DNA of 64,000 nt from Pontivivens sp032464575 (lineage in GTDB: Bacteria > Pseudomonadota > Alphaproteobacteria > Rhodobacterales > Rhodobacteraceae): positions 124,001-188,000 of the forward strand of contig JAWDKM010000004.1 of the NCBI GenBank assembly GCA_032464575.1, in the 5' to 3' direction. The notes beneath the pieces are model-generated. The model was not told where the DNA came from. It searched no databases and saw nothing but the letters and a program-made list of their open reading frames with translations. Shown in pieces: positions 34,295 through 44,067 of this stretch. Made by a program: the position numbers and the translations under genes. Each line of letters opens with the position of its first letter. Position 1 is the first letter of the stretch.

Positions 34295-36397
34295 ATGATC
34301 GACCCCGAAGACGCCGCCTCCGCGCCGACGCGCCAGCTCAAGGGGCCGCTCAACGTGCTGGTCGTCGCGGTCTGCCTCGCGCTGTCGGTCGGCCACCTCT
34401 ACGTCGCGATCTTTCCGGAGCTGTCGGAATACACCCGCAACGTGCTGCACTTCGCGGGCTTCGCGTTCCTCGCGGCCCTGCTCTACCCCGTCCTGCCGCG
34501 CGAGTATTGCAAGACGAACCCGGTCTTTCTCGCCACCGATATCGCGCTGGGGCTGGCCGCAGTCGGCTCCGCGCTGTGGTTCGTGATCTCCTACGACCGG
34601 CTGACGCTGCCGGGCTGGGATTTCGGGACGCTCGACTGGATCGCGGGCGGGGTGCTCGTCGTCATCGCGACCGAGCTCACGCGCCGCGTCGCGGGGCTGG
34701 TGATCCCGGTGCTCATCATCTTCTCGCTGTCCTACGTGACCTTCCTCGGCCCGATGATCGGCGGGATCTTCAGCTTCCGCGGGCTCAGTGCGGAATCCGC
34801 CCTCTGGCGCTCGATCTTCAACGACGAGGCGCTGTTCGGCACGATCGCCAGCATCTCCTCGACCTACGTCTTCCTCTTCATCATCTTCGGCAGCTTCCTG
34901 ATCCGCTCGGGTGCCGGGGAGTTCGTCATCGACCTCAGCCGCGCCATCGCGGGCAAGCTGGTGGGCGGGCCGGGCCTCGTCGCCGTCATCGCCTCGGGCC
35001 TCACCGGCACGATCTCGGGCAGCGCCATCGCCAACACCGCGTCCACCGGCGTCATCACCATCCCGCTGATGAAGCGCGCGGGCTTCCCGCCGAAATTCGC
35101 AGGCGGGGTCGAGGCCGCGTCCTCCACCGGCGGCCAGCTCATGCCGCCGATCATGGGCGCGGGCGCGTTCGTGATGGCGAGCTTCACCCAGATCCCCTAC
35201 GAGACCATCGTGGCGGTCGCGGCGCTGCCCGCACTCCTCTACTTCCTCACCGTCGCGTTCTTCGTGCGGATCGAGGCGAAGCGCCACCAGCTCCCGCCGA
35301 TGGAGGCGCAGGGCCGCACACTGTGGAGCGCCGTGAAATCCGGCGGGGCGAGCTTCATCATCCCCATCGCGGTGCTGATCTTCCTCCTCGTCTCCGGCTT
35401 CACGCCGACCTATGCGGCGGTGATCGGGATCGTGGCCGTCATCGCCTCCTCCTGGCTCACGCAGAACCCGATGGGGCCGAAAGCGGTGTTCGAGGCGCTC
35501 GTCATGGGCGCGCGCAACATGGTGATGACCGCCGTGCTGCTCTGCGCCGTGGGGCTCGTGGTGAACGTCATCACCACCGCAGGCATCGGCAACACCTTCT
35601 CCCTGATGATCGCGGAGTGGAGCAACGGGAACATCCTGATCGCCATCGTGCTTGTGGCACTGGCAAGCCTCATACTCGGCATGGGGCTACCGGTGACGGC
35701 GGCCTACATCGTGCTCGCAACCCTCTCCGCCCCGGCCCTCGCCGGCATGATCCAGGATCGCGCCGTGGTCGACATGATCGCGGCGGGCAACCTGCCGATG
35801 GAGGCGCAGGCGCTCTTCATGCTGTCGGCGCCCGAGGCGATCCCGCTCTTGGCCGAGGCTATGCCGCGCGCCGACGCGCAGGCCCTCGTGGGCGCCCTGC
35901 CGCTGGAGGTCGCCGCCCCCTTGCGCGATCTCGTCGTCCAGCGGGAGGTGGCGGTCGCGGCCCTCCTCAGCGCCCACATGATCATCTTCTGGCTCAGCCA
36001 GGATTCCAACGTGACGCCGCCCGTCGCCCTCGCCTCCTTCACCGCCGCGGCCATCGCGAAGTCGAAGCCGATGGCGACCGGCGTGGCGAGCTGGAAGCTG
36101 GCCAAGGGCCTCTACATCGTGCCGGTGCTCTTCGCCTACACGCCGTTCCTGTCGGGCGACTGGCTGGCGGCGTTCACCGTGTTCCTGTTCGGCGTGTTCG
36201 GGACCTATGCGCTCGCCGGCGCCTTCCAGGGCTGCTACGAGCGGGTGATGGGCTGGCCTGCGCGGGCGGTCGGGGCCGTGGCCGGCATCGCCTGCCTCTG
36301 GCCCGCGAACCTCGCGGCCAATCTGGTCGGAGTGGTGGTGGTGGTCGCGCTGGTGGCGCTGAACGCGCGCGGTGCGCGCGTCGCCTCCCTGACATAG
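34295..36397 (+). CDS. TRAP transporter fused permease (DctQM type)
   Basis: 700 residues, the size of fused 4TM+12TM TRAP permeases that pair with TAXI receptors. The N-terminal quarter is the small-subunit region; from about residue 150 it is DctM-like, with GTISGSAIANTASTGVITIP and GQLMPPIMGAGAFVMASF, the conserved large-subunit motifs. DSNVTPPVALASFTAAAIAK lies near the C-terminal end of the transport core. GGGAGGACCCCG precedes the ATG. It is separated from its receptor gene by a small ORF and a hydroxylase. Confidence 0.9.
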   Translation: MIDPEDAASAPTRQLKGPLNVLVVAVCLALSVGHLYVAIFPELSEYTRNVLHFAGFAFLAALLYPVLPREYCKTNPVFLATDIALGLAAVGSALWFVISYDRLTLPGWDFGTLDWIAGGVLVVIATELTRRVAGLVIPVLIIFSLSYVTFLGPMIGGIFSFRGLSAESALWRSIFNDEALFGTIASISSTYVFLFIIFGSFLIRSGAGEFVIDLSRAIAGKLVGGPGLVAVIASGLTGTISGSAIANTASTGVITIPLMKRAGFPPKFAGGVEAASSTGGQLMPPIMGAGAFVMASFTQIPYETIVAVAALPALLYFLTVAFFVRIEAKRHQLPPMEAQGRTLWSAVKSGGASFIIPIAVLIFLLVSGFTPTYAAVIGIVAVIASSWLTQNPMGPKAVFEALVMGARNMVMTAVLLCAVGLVVNVITTAGIGNTFSLMIAEWSNGNILIAIVLVALASLILGMGLPVTAAYIVLATLSAPALAGMIQDRAVVDMIAAGNLPMEAQALFMLSAPEAIPLLAEAMPRADAQALVGALPLEVAAPLRDLVVQREVAVAALLSAHMIIFWLSQDSNVTPPVALASFTAAAIAKSKPMATGVASWKLAKGLYIVPVLFAYTPFLSGDWLAAFTVFLFGVFGTYALAGAFQGCYERVMGWPARAVGAVAGIACLWPANLAANLVGVVVVVALVALNARGARVASLT

Positions 36398-36475
36398 CCA
36401 CCCCCGGCCGGGACGGGAGGATCCGGCCGAGGGCGTCCGGCCCGCGTCACATCGCGACGCGAACCTCTCGAGGGG

Positions 36476-36739
36476 TCAGGAGCTCGCCGCCTCGATCACT
36501 GCCGTGTAGAAATCGCATGCCCCTTCCGTCGTGCCCTCGGCGGTCATCTGCGCCTGACGCTCCTGCATCTGGATGGTCAGTTCCTGGGCGCGGTTCGGAT
36601 CGGTCTGCGCCAGCGCCTCCAGCGCCAGCGTCGCCTCGGAGGCGAGCGCGTCGGCCTGCTCGGGCGTGCACTCCTGTGCGAAAGCAGCCGTGGCGCCAAG
36701 GCCGAGGGTCGCGATCATTGCGATGAAAATCGTCCGCAT
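36476..36739 (-). CDS. Small secreted protein with two cysteines
   Basis: 87 residues from MRTIFIAMIATLGLGATAAFA, a clear signal peptide (cleavage after AFA). The mature ~66 residues are helical and acidic, with Cys near each end (QECTPEQAD and EGACDFYTA) that could form a disulfide. No family recognised. GGAGACTTCATC precedes the ATG. It is a lone gene between two operons. Confidence 0.65.
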   Translation of the reverse strand: MRTIFIAMIATLGLGATAAFAQECTPEQADALASEATLALEALAQTDPNRAQELTIQMQERQAQMTAEGTTEGACDFYTAVIEAASS

Positions 36740-36865
36740 GATGAAGTCTCCAACGGTTCGTAGTGCCGGTCCGCGACTTGGGGCCCAGCCCCATCCTGTG
36801 ATCCGCGTCCCGGGTGACACCTCTCGTGTCGAGGTGGAACGTGGCGCCGGCGCACCACACCCGCA

Positions 36866-36899
36866 ATTTCAACTTGAGGTTGTAGCGCGCAGTTGAAAT
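36866..36899. promoter_or_regulatory. Inverted repeat ATTTCAACT-N16-AGTTGAAAT
   Basis: Nine-base perfect arms flank TGAGGTTGTAGCGCGC in the 295-base gap upstream of the small secreted gene (and beyond the PCuAC-like gene end). It lies 127 bases before that gene's ATG. Possible operator; no regulator can be named. Confidence 0.4.
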
Positions 36900-37034
36900 G
36901 CGATCGGCGGCGTGAAGCGCAAAACCACCGATTTGGGCCATTTGCCGCCCGCCGGTGTCACGCCGGGGCGATCCGCCGCACGCGGGGCGCTGCCGGTTCG
37001 GCCCGCTCGGCAAGGCATCGCGCAGGGCCGGGCG

Positions 37035-37469
37035 CTAGTTCTGCGAGGCCAGTGGCGGGCCCTCGCCGCCCAGCGCGACCTCCAGTGGCATCTCGAAATT
37101 GTCGAAGAAGAGCCAGATGGACGTGACTTCCCCCGGCAGGGTGTCGAGCTCGTCGAAGCGCAGGAACAGCCCGCCCGGTTCAAGGTCCAGCGCATGGCCC
37201 GGCGGGATCGCGATCTCGAAGACCTCCACCGCCTCCTCGTTCACCGTGCCGTAGACGAAGCCGTCCTCCCCCTCCGGTCCATCCATGCCGTAGAGCGTGA
37301 TCGGCACGTCGCCCACGTTGTAGATGATGCCGTAGAGGTTCCAGGCCGCGTCCTCGTCCTCCGCCGCATGCAGCTCGGCATTCACCACCGAGATGCCAAT
37401 CTCGAGCCCCTGCCCGCCGGCGGTACCGGCGAGTGCAAGGCAGAGCAGAAGGATCGGAAGCGCCCTCAC
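37035..37469 (-). CDS. PCuAC-fold protein without copper ligands
   Basis: 144 residues from a GTG at 37469 overlapping the permease stop (GTGA). Signal peptide RALPILLLCLALAGTAGG. The body matches the PCu(A)C chaperone layout: YGIIYNVGDVPITLYGMDGP, then VEVFEIAIPPGHALDLEPGG and LFLRFDELD. However, the Cu(I) ligands usually in HEM..M and GGLHLMLM are replaced (VFEIAI, GGLFLRF). Periplasmic. As the last gene of a peptide ABC operon it may assist or modulate uptake, not carry copper (inference). Confidence 0.65.
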   Translation of the reverse strand: MRALPILLLCLALAGTAGGQGLEIGISVVNAELHAAEDEDAAWNLYGIIYNVGDVPITLYGMDGPEGEDGFVYGTVNEEAVEVFEIAIPPGHALDLEPGGLFLRFDELDTLPGEVTSIWLFFDNFEMPLEVALGGEGPPLASQN

Positions 37470-38398
37470 CGACCGCGGATATGCGGGTCCAGCGCATCGC
37501 GCAGACCATCGCCGATATAGTTGACGCTGAGGACCGTGAGCGACAGCACCAGCCCCGGCCAGAACACCCGGGCGGGCGTGAGGTCGAGGAAATCCTTGCC
37601 GTCGAAGAGCAGCCGCCCCCAGGTCGGGAAATCCGGCGGGAAGCCGAGACCGAGGAAGCTCAGCGCGCTCTCCGTGATGATCGCGGTGGCGATGCCCAGC
37701 GTCGCGCTCACCATGATCGGGCTCAGCACGTTGGGCAGGATGTGACGCAGGATGATCCTCCAGTCCGGCGTGCCGATGGACTTGGCCGCCAGCACGAATT
37801 CCCGCTCCTTGAGCGCCAGCACGTCGCCGCGCACGATGCGCGCGGTCTGCATCCAGCTCGTGATCCCGATGATGAAGACGATGAGCAGGAAGATCCCCGC
37901 CTCCGGCCCGAACATCACCCGCAGCGTGTCGCGGAACAGGAGGATGATGACCAGCAGCAGTGGCAGGATCGGCAGCGCGAGGAACAGGTCGGTGAAGCGC
38001 ATCAGCGGCCCGTCGAGCCTGCGGAAATAGCCCGCGACGACACCGATCAGCGTGCCGACCAGGATCGCGATGGCCATCGCGGTGACACCCACCAGGAGCG
38101 AGACCCGCCCGCCCTGCATCACCTGCGCGAGCACGTCGCGGCCCAGGTTGTCCGTCCCCATCGGATGCGCCCAGGAAATCGGCGCGTTGCGTGCGCGGAA
38201 GTCGAGGAAGGTCGGATCGATCGTGTGGATGTAGGGGCCCACCACCACCATCAGCACGATCAGCGTGAAGACGATCAGCCCCGCCATCGCCCCGCGATGC
38301 GCCGTGAACTGGCTCCACACGTCGCGCGCCAGCGTGCGCGGACGCTCATCGATCGTCTCGACGACGGCCTCGGCCGCGATGCGGGTCTGGTCACTCAT
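37466..38398 (-). CDS. Peptide-type ABC transporter permease (DppC-like)
   Basis: 310 residues, six predicted transmembrane segments. The EAA loop reads EFVLAAKSIGTPDWRIILRH and couples to the ATPases. The N-terminal cytoplasmic tail (ARDVWSQFTAHRGAMAGL) is typical of DppC/OppC. The gene overlaps the DppB-like stop by eight bases. Confidence 0.93.
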   Translation of the reverse strand: MSDQTRIAAEAVVETIDERPRTLARDVWSQFTAHRGAMAGLIVFTLIVLMVVVGPYIHTIDPTFLDFRARNAPISWAHPMGTDNLGRDVLAQVMQGGRVSLLVGVTAMAIAILVGTLIGVVAGYFRRLDGPLMRFTDLFLALPILPLLLVIILLFRDTLRVMFGPEAGIFLLIVFIIGITSWMQTARIVRGDVLALKEREFVLAAKSIGTPDWRIILRHILPNVLSPIMVSATLGIATAIITESALSFLGLGFPPDFPTWGRLLFDGKDFLDLTPARVFWPGLVLSLTVLSVNYIGDGLRDALDPHIRGR

Positions 38399-39401
38399 AG
38401 CGGATCCTCGGGTCCAGGATGCCGTAGAGGATGTCGGCGATCAGGTTGAAGAGCACGATCAGGATCGCGAAGATGAAGGTCAGCGTCTGCACCAGCGGGA
38501 TGTCCGCGCCCTGGATCCCGATGATCAGCAGCTGCCCGATCCCGTTCACGCGGAAGATCTGCTCGGTGATGATCGCCCCGCCGAAGATCGTGGGGATGTT
38601 GAGTGCGATCACCGTGACGACCGGGATCATCGAGTTGCGCAGCACGTGGATCCAGACCACCACCCGCTCGCCCAGCCCCTTCGCGCGCGCGGTGCGCACG
38701 TAATCCGCACTCAGGTTGTCGAGCATCGAGGCGCGCATGTAGCGGCTGAGCTGCGCCGCCGTGGCCAGCGCCAGCACCATGGTCGGCATGATCATCTGCC
38801 GGATCTGGAACACGAAGCTGTCCCAGTCCGTCACCCGGTGGTTGGTGTCGTAGATCGACGGGAACCAGCCCAGATTGACCGAGAACACGACGATGAACAC
38901 CAACCCAGTGAAGAAGGTCGGGATCGAAAAGCCCACCATGCTCACGAAGGTGCCGATCTGGTCGAACCACGAATACTGCCGATAGGCCGAGATCACCCCG
39001 ATCGGCACCGCGATGATCACTGCGATCACCTGCGACATGCCCACCACCCACAGCGTCTGCGGCAGTCGCTCGATGATGAGGTCCACGACTGGCGAGCGGG
39101 TGGCCCAGGACGTGACCCTCAACCGCTCCCCGTCGCCGAACTGCCAGCCGGTCCACCCCTCGATCAGGTTCAGCGGCTCGTTCACGAAGAACTGGTTGAG
39201 CCACAGCAGGTAGCGGACGGGAAACGGCTCGTCGAGGCCGAGCGAGGCACGGATCTGCTCGCGCACCTCCGGCGGAATGGTCAGCGGCAGGTTGCCCGTC
39301 GGATCGGCAGGGGCCAGGTCGAGAATGGCGAAGATGATGAAGCTGATGGCCAGGAGCGTCGGGATCGCGAAGAGCAACCGTCTGATTGTATATGCGAACA
39401 T
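38391..39401 (-). CDS. Peptide-type ABC transporter permease (DppB-like)
   Basis: 336 residues. MFAYTIRRLLFAIPTLLAIS is the usual DppB/OppB first helix. The EAA loop is YVRTARAKGLGERVVVWIHV, and the C-terminus AILIVLFNLIADILYGILDP is standard. It pairs with the DppC-like permease. Confidence 0.93.
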   Translation of the reverse strand: MFAYTIRRLLFAIPTLLAISFIIFAILDLAPADPTGNLPLTIPPEVREQIRASLGLDEPFPVRYLLWLNQFFVNEPLNLIEGWTGWQFGDGERLRVTSWATRSPVVDLIIERLPQTLWVVGMSQVIAVIIAVPIGVISAYRQYSWFDQIGTFVSMVGFSIPTFFTGLVFIVVFSVNLGWFPSIYDTNHRVTDWDSFVFQIRQMIMPTMVLALATAAQLSRYMRASMLDNLSADYVRTARAKGLGERVVVWIHVLRNSMIPVVTVIALNIPTIFGGAIITEQIFRVNGIGQLLIIGIQGADIPLVQTLTFIFAILIVLFNLIADILYGILDPRIRYE

Positions 39402-39408
39402 CAGCTTC

Positions 39409-39702
39409 TCAGCGAGCTAGGATTACGAGAACAACAATTACAGCGATGACGTAAGTCCACCACGCAAAGCCTTGTCTCTGGCGGCCGGACGGCTCCGAAC
39501 TCTGTCTGCCAGTCCGCTGCTGCGTGTGTTCGAAAGTCTTCGAAAAACCAGTGCCGGGCGCTGAAATCGTCGTCCGCCGGCGGCCTGTTGTGCTGATATT
39601 ATGGGTGAGCCCCTTACCTCCAAAGCTAACGCTGGCAGACTTCTTGCCGGAGTTAAGGCGAATGCCCGGCGCGATCTTTACCGATCTCCGTCTCTTGAAC
39701 AT
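39409..39702 (-). CDS. DUF4236-domain protein inserted in the ABC operon
   Basis: 97 residues. MFKRRRSVKIAPGIRLNSGK and SASVSFGGKGLTHNISTTGR match the DUF4236 pattern (R-x-S-x-K-I-x-P-G-x-R-x-N), usually found in small phage- or element-associated proteins. A C-terminal membrane helix (WWTYVIAVIVVLVILA) follows a polar linker. The DNA is clearly foreign: about 47% GC in 39421-39480 in a ~65-70% GC neighbourhood. It sits on the operon strand between the binding-protein and permease genes, seven bases from the latter. Confidence 0.75.
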   Translation of the reverse strand: MFKRRRSVKIAPGIRLNSGKKSASVSFGGKGLTHNISTTGRRRTTISAPGTGFSKTFEHTQQRTGRQSSEPSGRQRQGFAWWTYVIAVIVVLVILAR

Positions 39703-39735
39703 ATCTGCCTCCGGGCATTCGGTTCGAGGTCTCCA

Positions 39736-39813
39736 GAAGCGGCGGCGCACCGCCGCTTCGGTTCGTGGGTGCCGCTGTTCCGGCGGACGCCGGAACCTCG
39801 CTGGGGGGCGAGG
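39736..39813. repeat. Three consecutive hairpins between binding protein and DUF4236 gene
   Basis: GAAGCGGCGG-N4-CCGCCGCTTC (39736-39759), GTTCCGGC-N4-GCCGGAAC (39777-39796) and CCTCGC-N6-GCGAGG (39796-39813). All arms are perfect. On the minus strand they lie 34-111 bases after the binding-protein stop, where such structures often lower expression of downstream permeases relative to the receptor. Confidence 0.65.
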
Positions 39814-39846
39814 CTCCGGTTCAGGCCCGGAGCAGCGGGGCGCGCA

Positions 39847-41537
39847 TCACTCCGCGCGCGACCAGTCGGCGATGTTCCACAGCTCGGAATCCCACTCGTT
39901 CATCAGGATGCCCTCCAGGCTGTTGGCCTTGGCCGACACGCCGCCGCGGTGGATCAGCGGGATGATCGCGCCGGCCTCCATCAGCATGTCGTTCATCTGG
40001 ATCGCCAGCGCCGCGCGGTCCTCCAGAGCGGCGGTCTCGCCCATCTGCTCGACCAGCGCGTCGTAGTCCTCGGTGCAGAAACGCGGCATGTTGGAGCCCA
40101 GCCACTGGTTTTCCGGGCTCGGGATCTCGTTGCAGCCCCAGTTGGCCATGTACCGTTCCGGATCCGTGCCGTCGAAGTTGTTGGTGTACATCTCCAGGTC
40201 GGCGAAGAACTTCTGGAACGTGTCCGGGCTCGACTGGTCGCCGCCGAAGAAGACGGAGGCGTCGATGTTGCGCAGCTCGGTCTCCACGCCGATCTGCTCC
40301 CACATCTGCTTGAGGAACGCCTGCGTGCCCTGCCGCACCGAGTTGGTGGAGGTCTGGAACAGCACACTCAGACGCTCGCCGTCCTTGGTGCGCACGCCGT
40401 CCGCGCCCATCTCCCAGCCCGCCTCGTCGAGCAGGCGGTTCGCCTCCTCCGGGTTGTACTCCAGGCACCAGTCGTTGTTGGTGGAGGCATAGACCTCCGG
40501 CGCCGGCAGCACGTTGCAGGTCGGACGGCCCGCCTCGCCGTAGCCCGCCTCGACGAGGATCTCGCGGTCGATGGAGATCGAGAGCGCCCGCGTCACCGCC
40601 GGATCGGTCAGGAACGGGTGCGGATGCGCAACCGTGCCCCGCTCCTCGCCCAGCGCCGGGTCGGGGTCGGTGAAGTTGACCATGATCCGCTCGACCGAGG
40701 TGCCGAAGGCCGAGATCACCTCGCCCTGCCCCGCGGCCGCCATCTGGCGCAGGATCTCCGGTTCGACCTGCAGGTTCCAGGCGTAGTCGAACTCACCCGT
40801 CTCCAGCACGGAGCGCGCGGCGGAGGCCGCGTCACCGCCGCCCTTGAAGTTCACGGTCGCGAAGGCGGGCTTTGCCGGATCGCGGTAGTTCGGGTTCGCC
40901 TCGAAGGTCGCGACGTCGTTCGCCTTGAAGTCGGTGACGACGAACGGCCCGGTGCCGATCGGGGCGAAGTTTTCCTCCGTGCAGGTCGGGGCCCGCTCGC
41001 CGAGGCAGTTCTCGAACTGTGCCTTCTGGATGATCGGGGACTGCGCGCCCACGAACGGACCGTAGGGGAAGGGCTTTGGCACGGAGAACGTGATCCGGAT
41101 CGTGCGCTCGTCGACCGCCTCCACGTTCTCCACGTCCGTGTAGTTCGAGAGCTGCGCACAGCCGCCCGCGGGATCGGTGCAGTACTGCCAGCTGAACACC
41201 GCATCCTCGGCCGTCAGCGGGCTGCCGTCGGACCAGGTGATGCCTTCGGACAGGGTCCAGGTGATCTGGGTGAGGTCCTCGGACACGCCGCCGTTCTCGA
41301 CCGTCGGGATCTCGTCGACGAGCCAGGGCACCATGTTGCCGGCCTCGTCGTAGCGGGCGAGCGGCTCGATCACGAGGGAGGCGGCCTCGAGCTCCTTGGT
41401 CCCGCCGGACAGGTAGGGGTTCAGGAGGGAGGGGGCCTGCCAGTAGATGATGTTGAGCTGGCCGTCGCTGGCCCGCTCGGCCTGCGCCGCGGTCGCGGCG
41501 ACCAGCGCCGTGGCACCAGCGAGGAGGGTCTTGAGCT

Positions 41538-41541
<4 letters not shown>
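39847..41541 (-). CDS. Peptide/opine ABC transporter substrate-binding protein
   Basis: 564 residues. Signal peptide MKLKTLLAGATALVAATAAQ-A. Family 5 motifs: LARYDEAGNMVPWLVDEIPT, GITWSDGSPLTAEDAVFSW, FAPIGTGPFVVTDFKANDV and IDREILVEAGYGEAGRP. Periplasmic receptor for peptides, opines or related compounds. Six or more cysteines (for example YCTDPAGGCAQ, NCLGERAPTCTEE) suggest disulfides, an unusual number for the family. Its ATG overlaps the DppF-like stop by four bases. Confidence 0.92.
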
Positions 41542-42594
<1,053 letters not shown>

Positions 42595-42602
<8 letters not shown>

Positions 42603-43596
42603 TGCGCGCCTCCCCGGTCGCGGGATCCCACCAGCAGGCCACGTCATGCCTGTGCCCGACATCGATGCGGGTCGGGTTCTCGGTCATGCACCGGGCGAAG
42701 ACCTGCGGACAACGCGCCGCGAAGGGACAGCTCGTCGGATGCGCGTCGAGCTGCGGCGGCTGCCCCTCGATCGTGGTCAGCCGCTCGGTGCGCGTGCCCT
42801 CGACACTCGGCAGGGTCTTGAGAAGCGCGCGGGTGTAGGGATGCTGCGGCCGGGCGAAGAGCTCGCCCACCGGCGCCTGCTCCACGATTTGCCCGCCATA
42901 CATGACGAGCACGCGGTCCGCGATGCCGGCCACCACCCCCAGATCGTGCGTGATCCACACGATCCCCATGTCGAGCTTGCGGCGCAGCTCCTTGATCAGT
43001 TCCAGGATCTGCGCCTGGATCGTCACGTCGAGCGCGGTGGTCGGCTCGTCCGCGATCAGGAGCTTGGGGTCGCACGCAAGTGCGACGGCGATCATCACCC
43101 GCTGCCGCATGCCGCCCGAGAACTGGTGGGGATAGTCGCCGAGCCGCTGCTCCGCATCTGGAATGCCGACGAGCGTCAGCAGGTCCGCCGCCCGCTCCCG
43201 CGCCTGCGACCTCGTCATCCCCATGTGCCTGCGCAGCCGCTCGCCGATCTGCCGCCCGACGGTGAAGACCGGGTTGAGGGAGGTCATCGGGTCCTGGAAG
43301 ACGAAGCCGACCTCGCGCCCGCGCAGGGTCAGAAGCTCCCGCCGCTTCATCCGGCGCACGTCGCGCCCCTCGAACAGCACCTCGCCCGAGACGACCTCTG
43401 CCGCACCCGGCAGCAGGTTCATCAGGCTCATCATGGTCACGGACTTGCCGGAGCCGCTTTCGCCGACCACGCCCACCAGCTCACCGGGAGCGACGGAGAA
43501 GGAGACGGAGTTCACGGCATGGACGTCGCCGGAACGGGTGTGGAATACCGTCTTCAGATCCGCCACATCGAGTAGCGGCGCGGGGCCATCGCGCAT
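42595..43596 (-). CDS. Peptide-type ABC transporter ATPase (DppD-like)
   Basis: 333 residues. Walker A GESGSGKSVTMMSLM, signature FSGGMRQRVMIAVAL, Walker B LLIADEPTTALD, and C-terminal SCPFAARCPQVFARC cluster-type motif. First gene of the importer operon (DppD-DppF-receptor-[DUF4236]-DppB-DppC-PCuAC). Its promoter should lie in the 43597-44067 gap. Confidence 0.93.
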
Positions 43597-44067
43597 ATAT
43601 CAATCCTGTCCGCTGCCGGTCGTCCCAAGCTCTGCGGCGGGCTTTCTGTCGGCGTTAACAAAACTAGACGACGTTTCCATTCATCGCGCAAGGGATGAAA
43701 CGGCGACAGTGTAAACAGCCTGCAGGCGGTGGCACATGCGCACGGCGGTGATCGGGCAGACCGCACGCTGCCCGCGCCCGGACCCCGGCCGACCGGCACC
43801 GCCGCGCGCGAAGCCCGCCTCCAAGGGGTTTCATGGCGCCGGCGACGTGTCGGGAATTCGAAGGCTGGACAGGGTACTGGCCCCGACGCACCGCGACACG
43901 TCCCCACCGGAACCCGCTGATCGCACGACGCGACGTCACCTCGCCCATGCCACGACGCGCGCGCGCCTCCTGCGTCGATTTGCTGCGGCGAGACGGGTTT
44001 CTGTTGCAATGCGCCCCGTCCGGCCCGACGGTGCACCACCCCCTCATCAACGTTGCGGACCCCCACC
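43597..44067. other. Gap between importer operon and deacetylase gene
   Basis: 471 bases with no credible gene on either strand. The part near 43640-43720 is AT-richer (GTTAACAAAACTAGACGACG) and is the likely promoter region of the leftward importer operon. No strong hairpin was seen; the remainder has no recognisable element. Confidence 0.45.
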
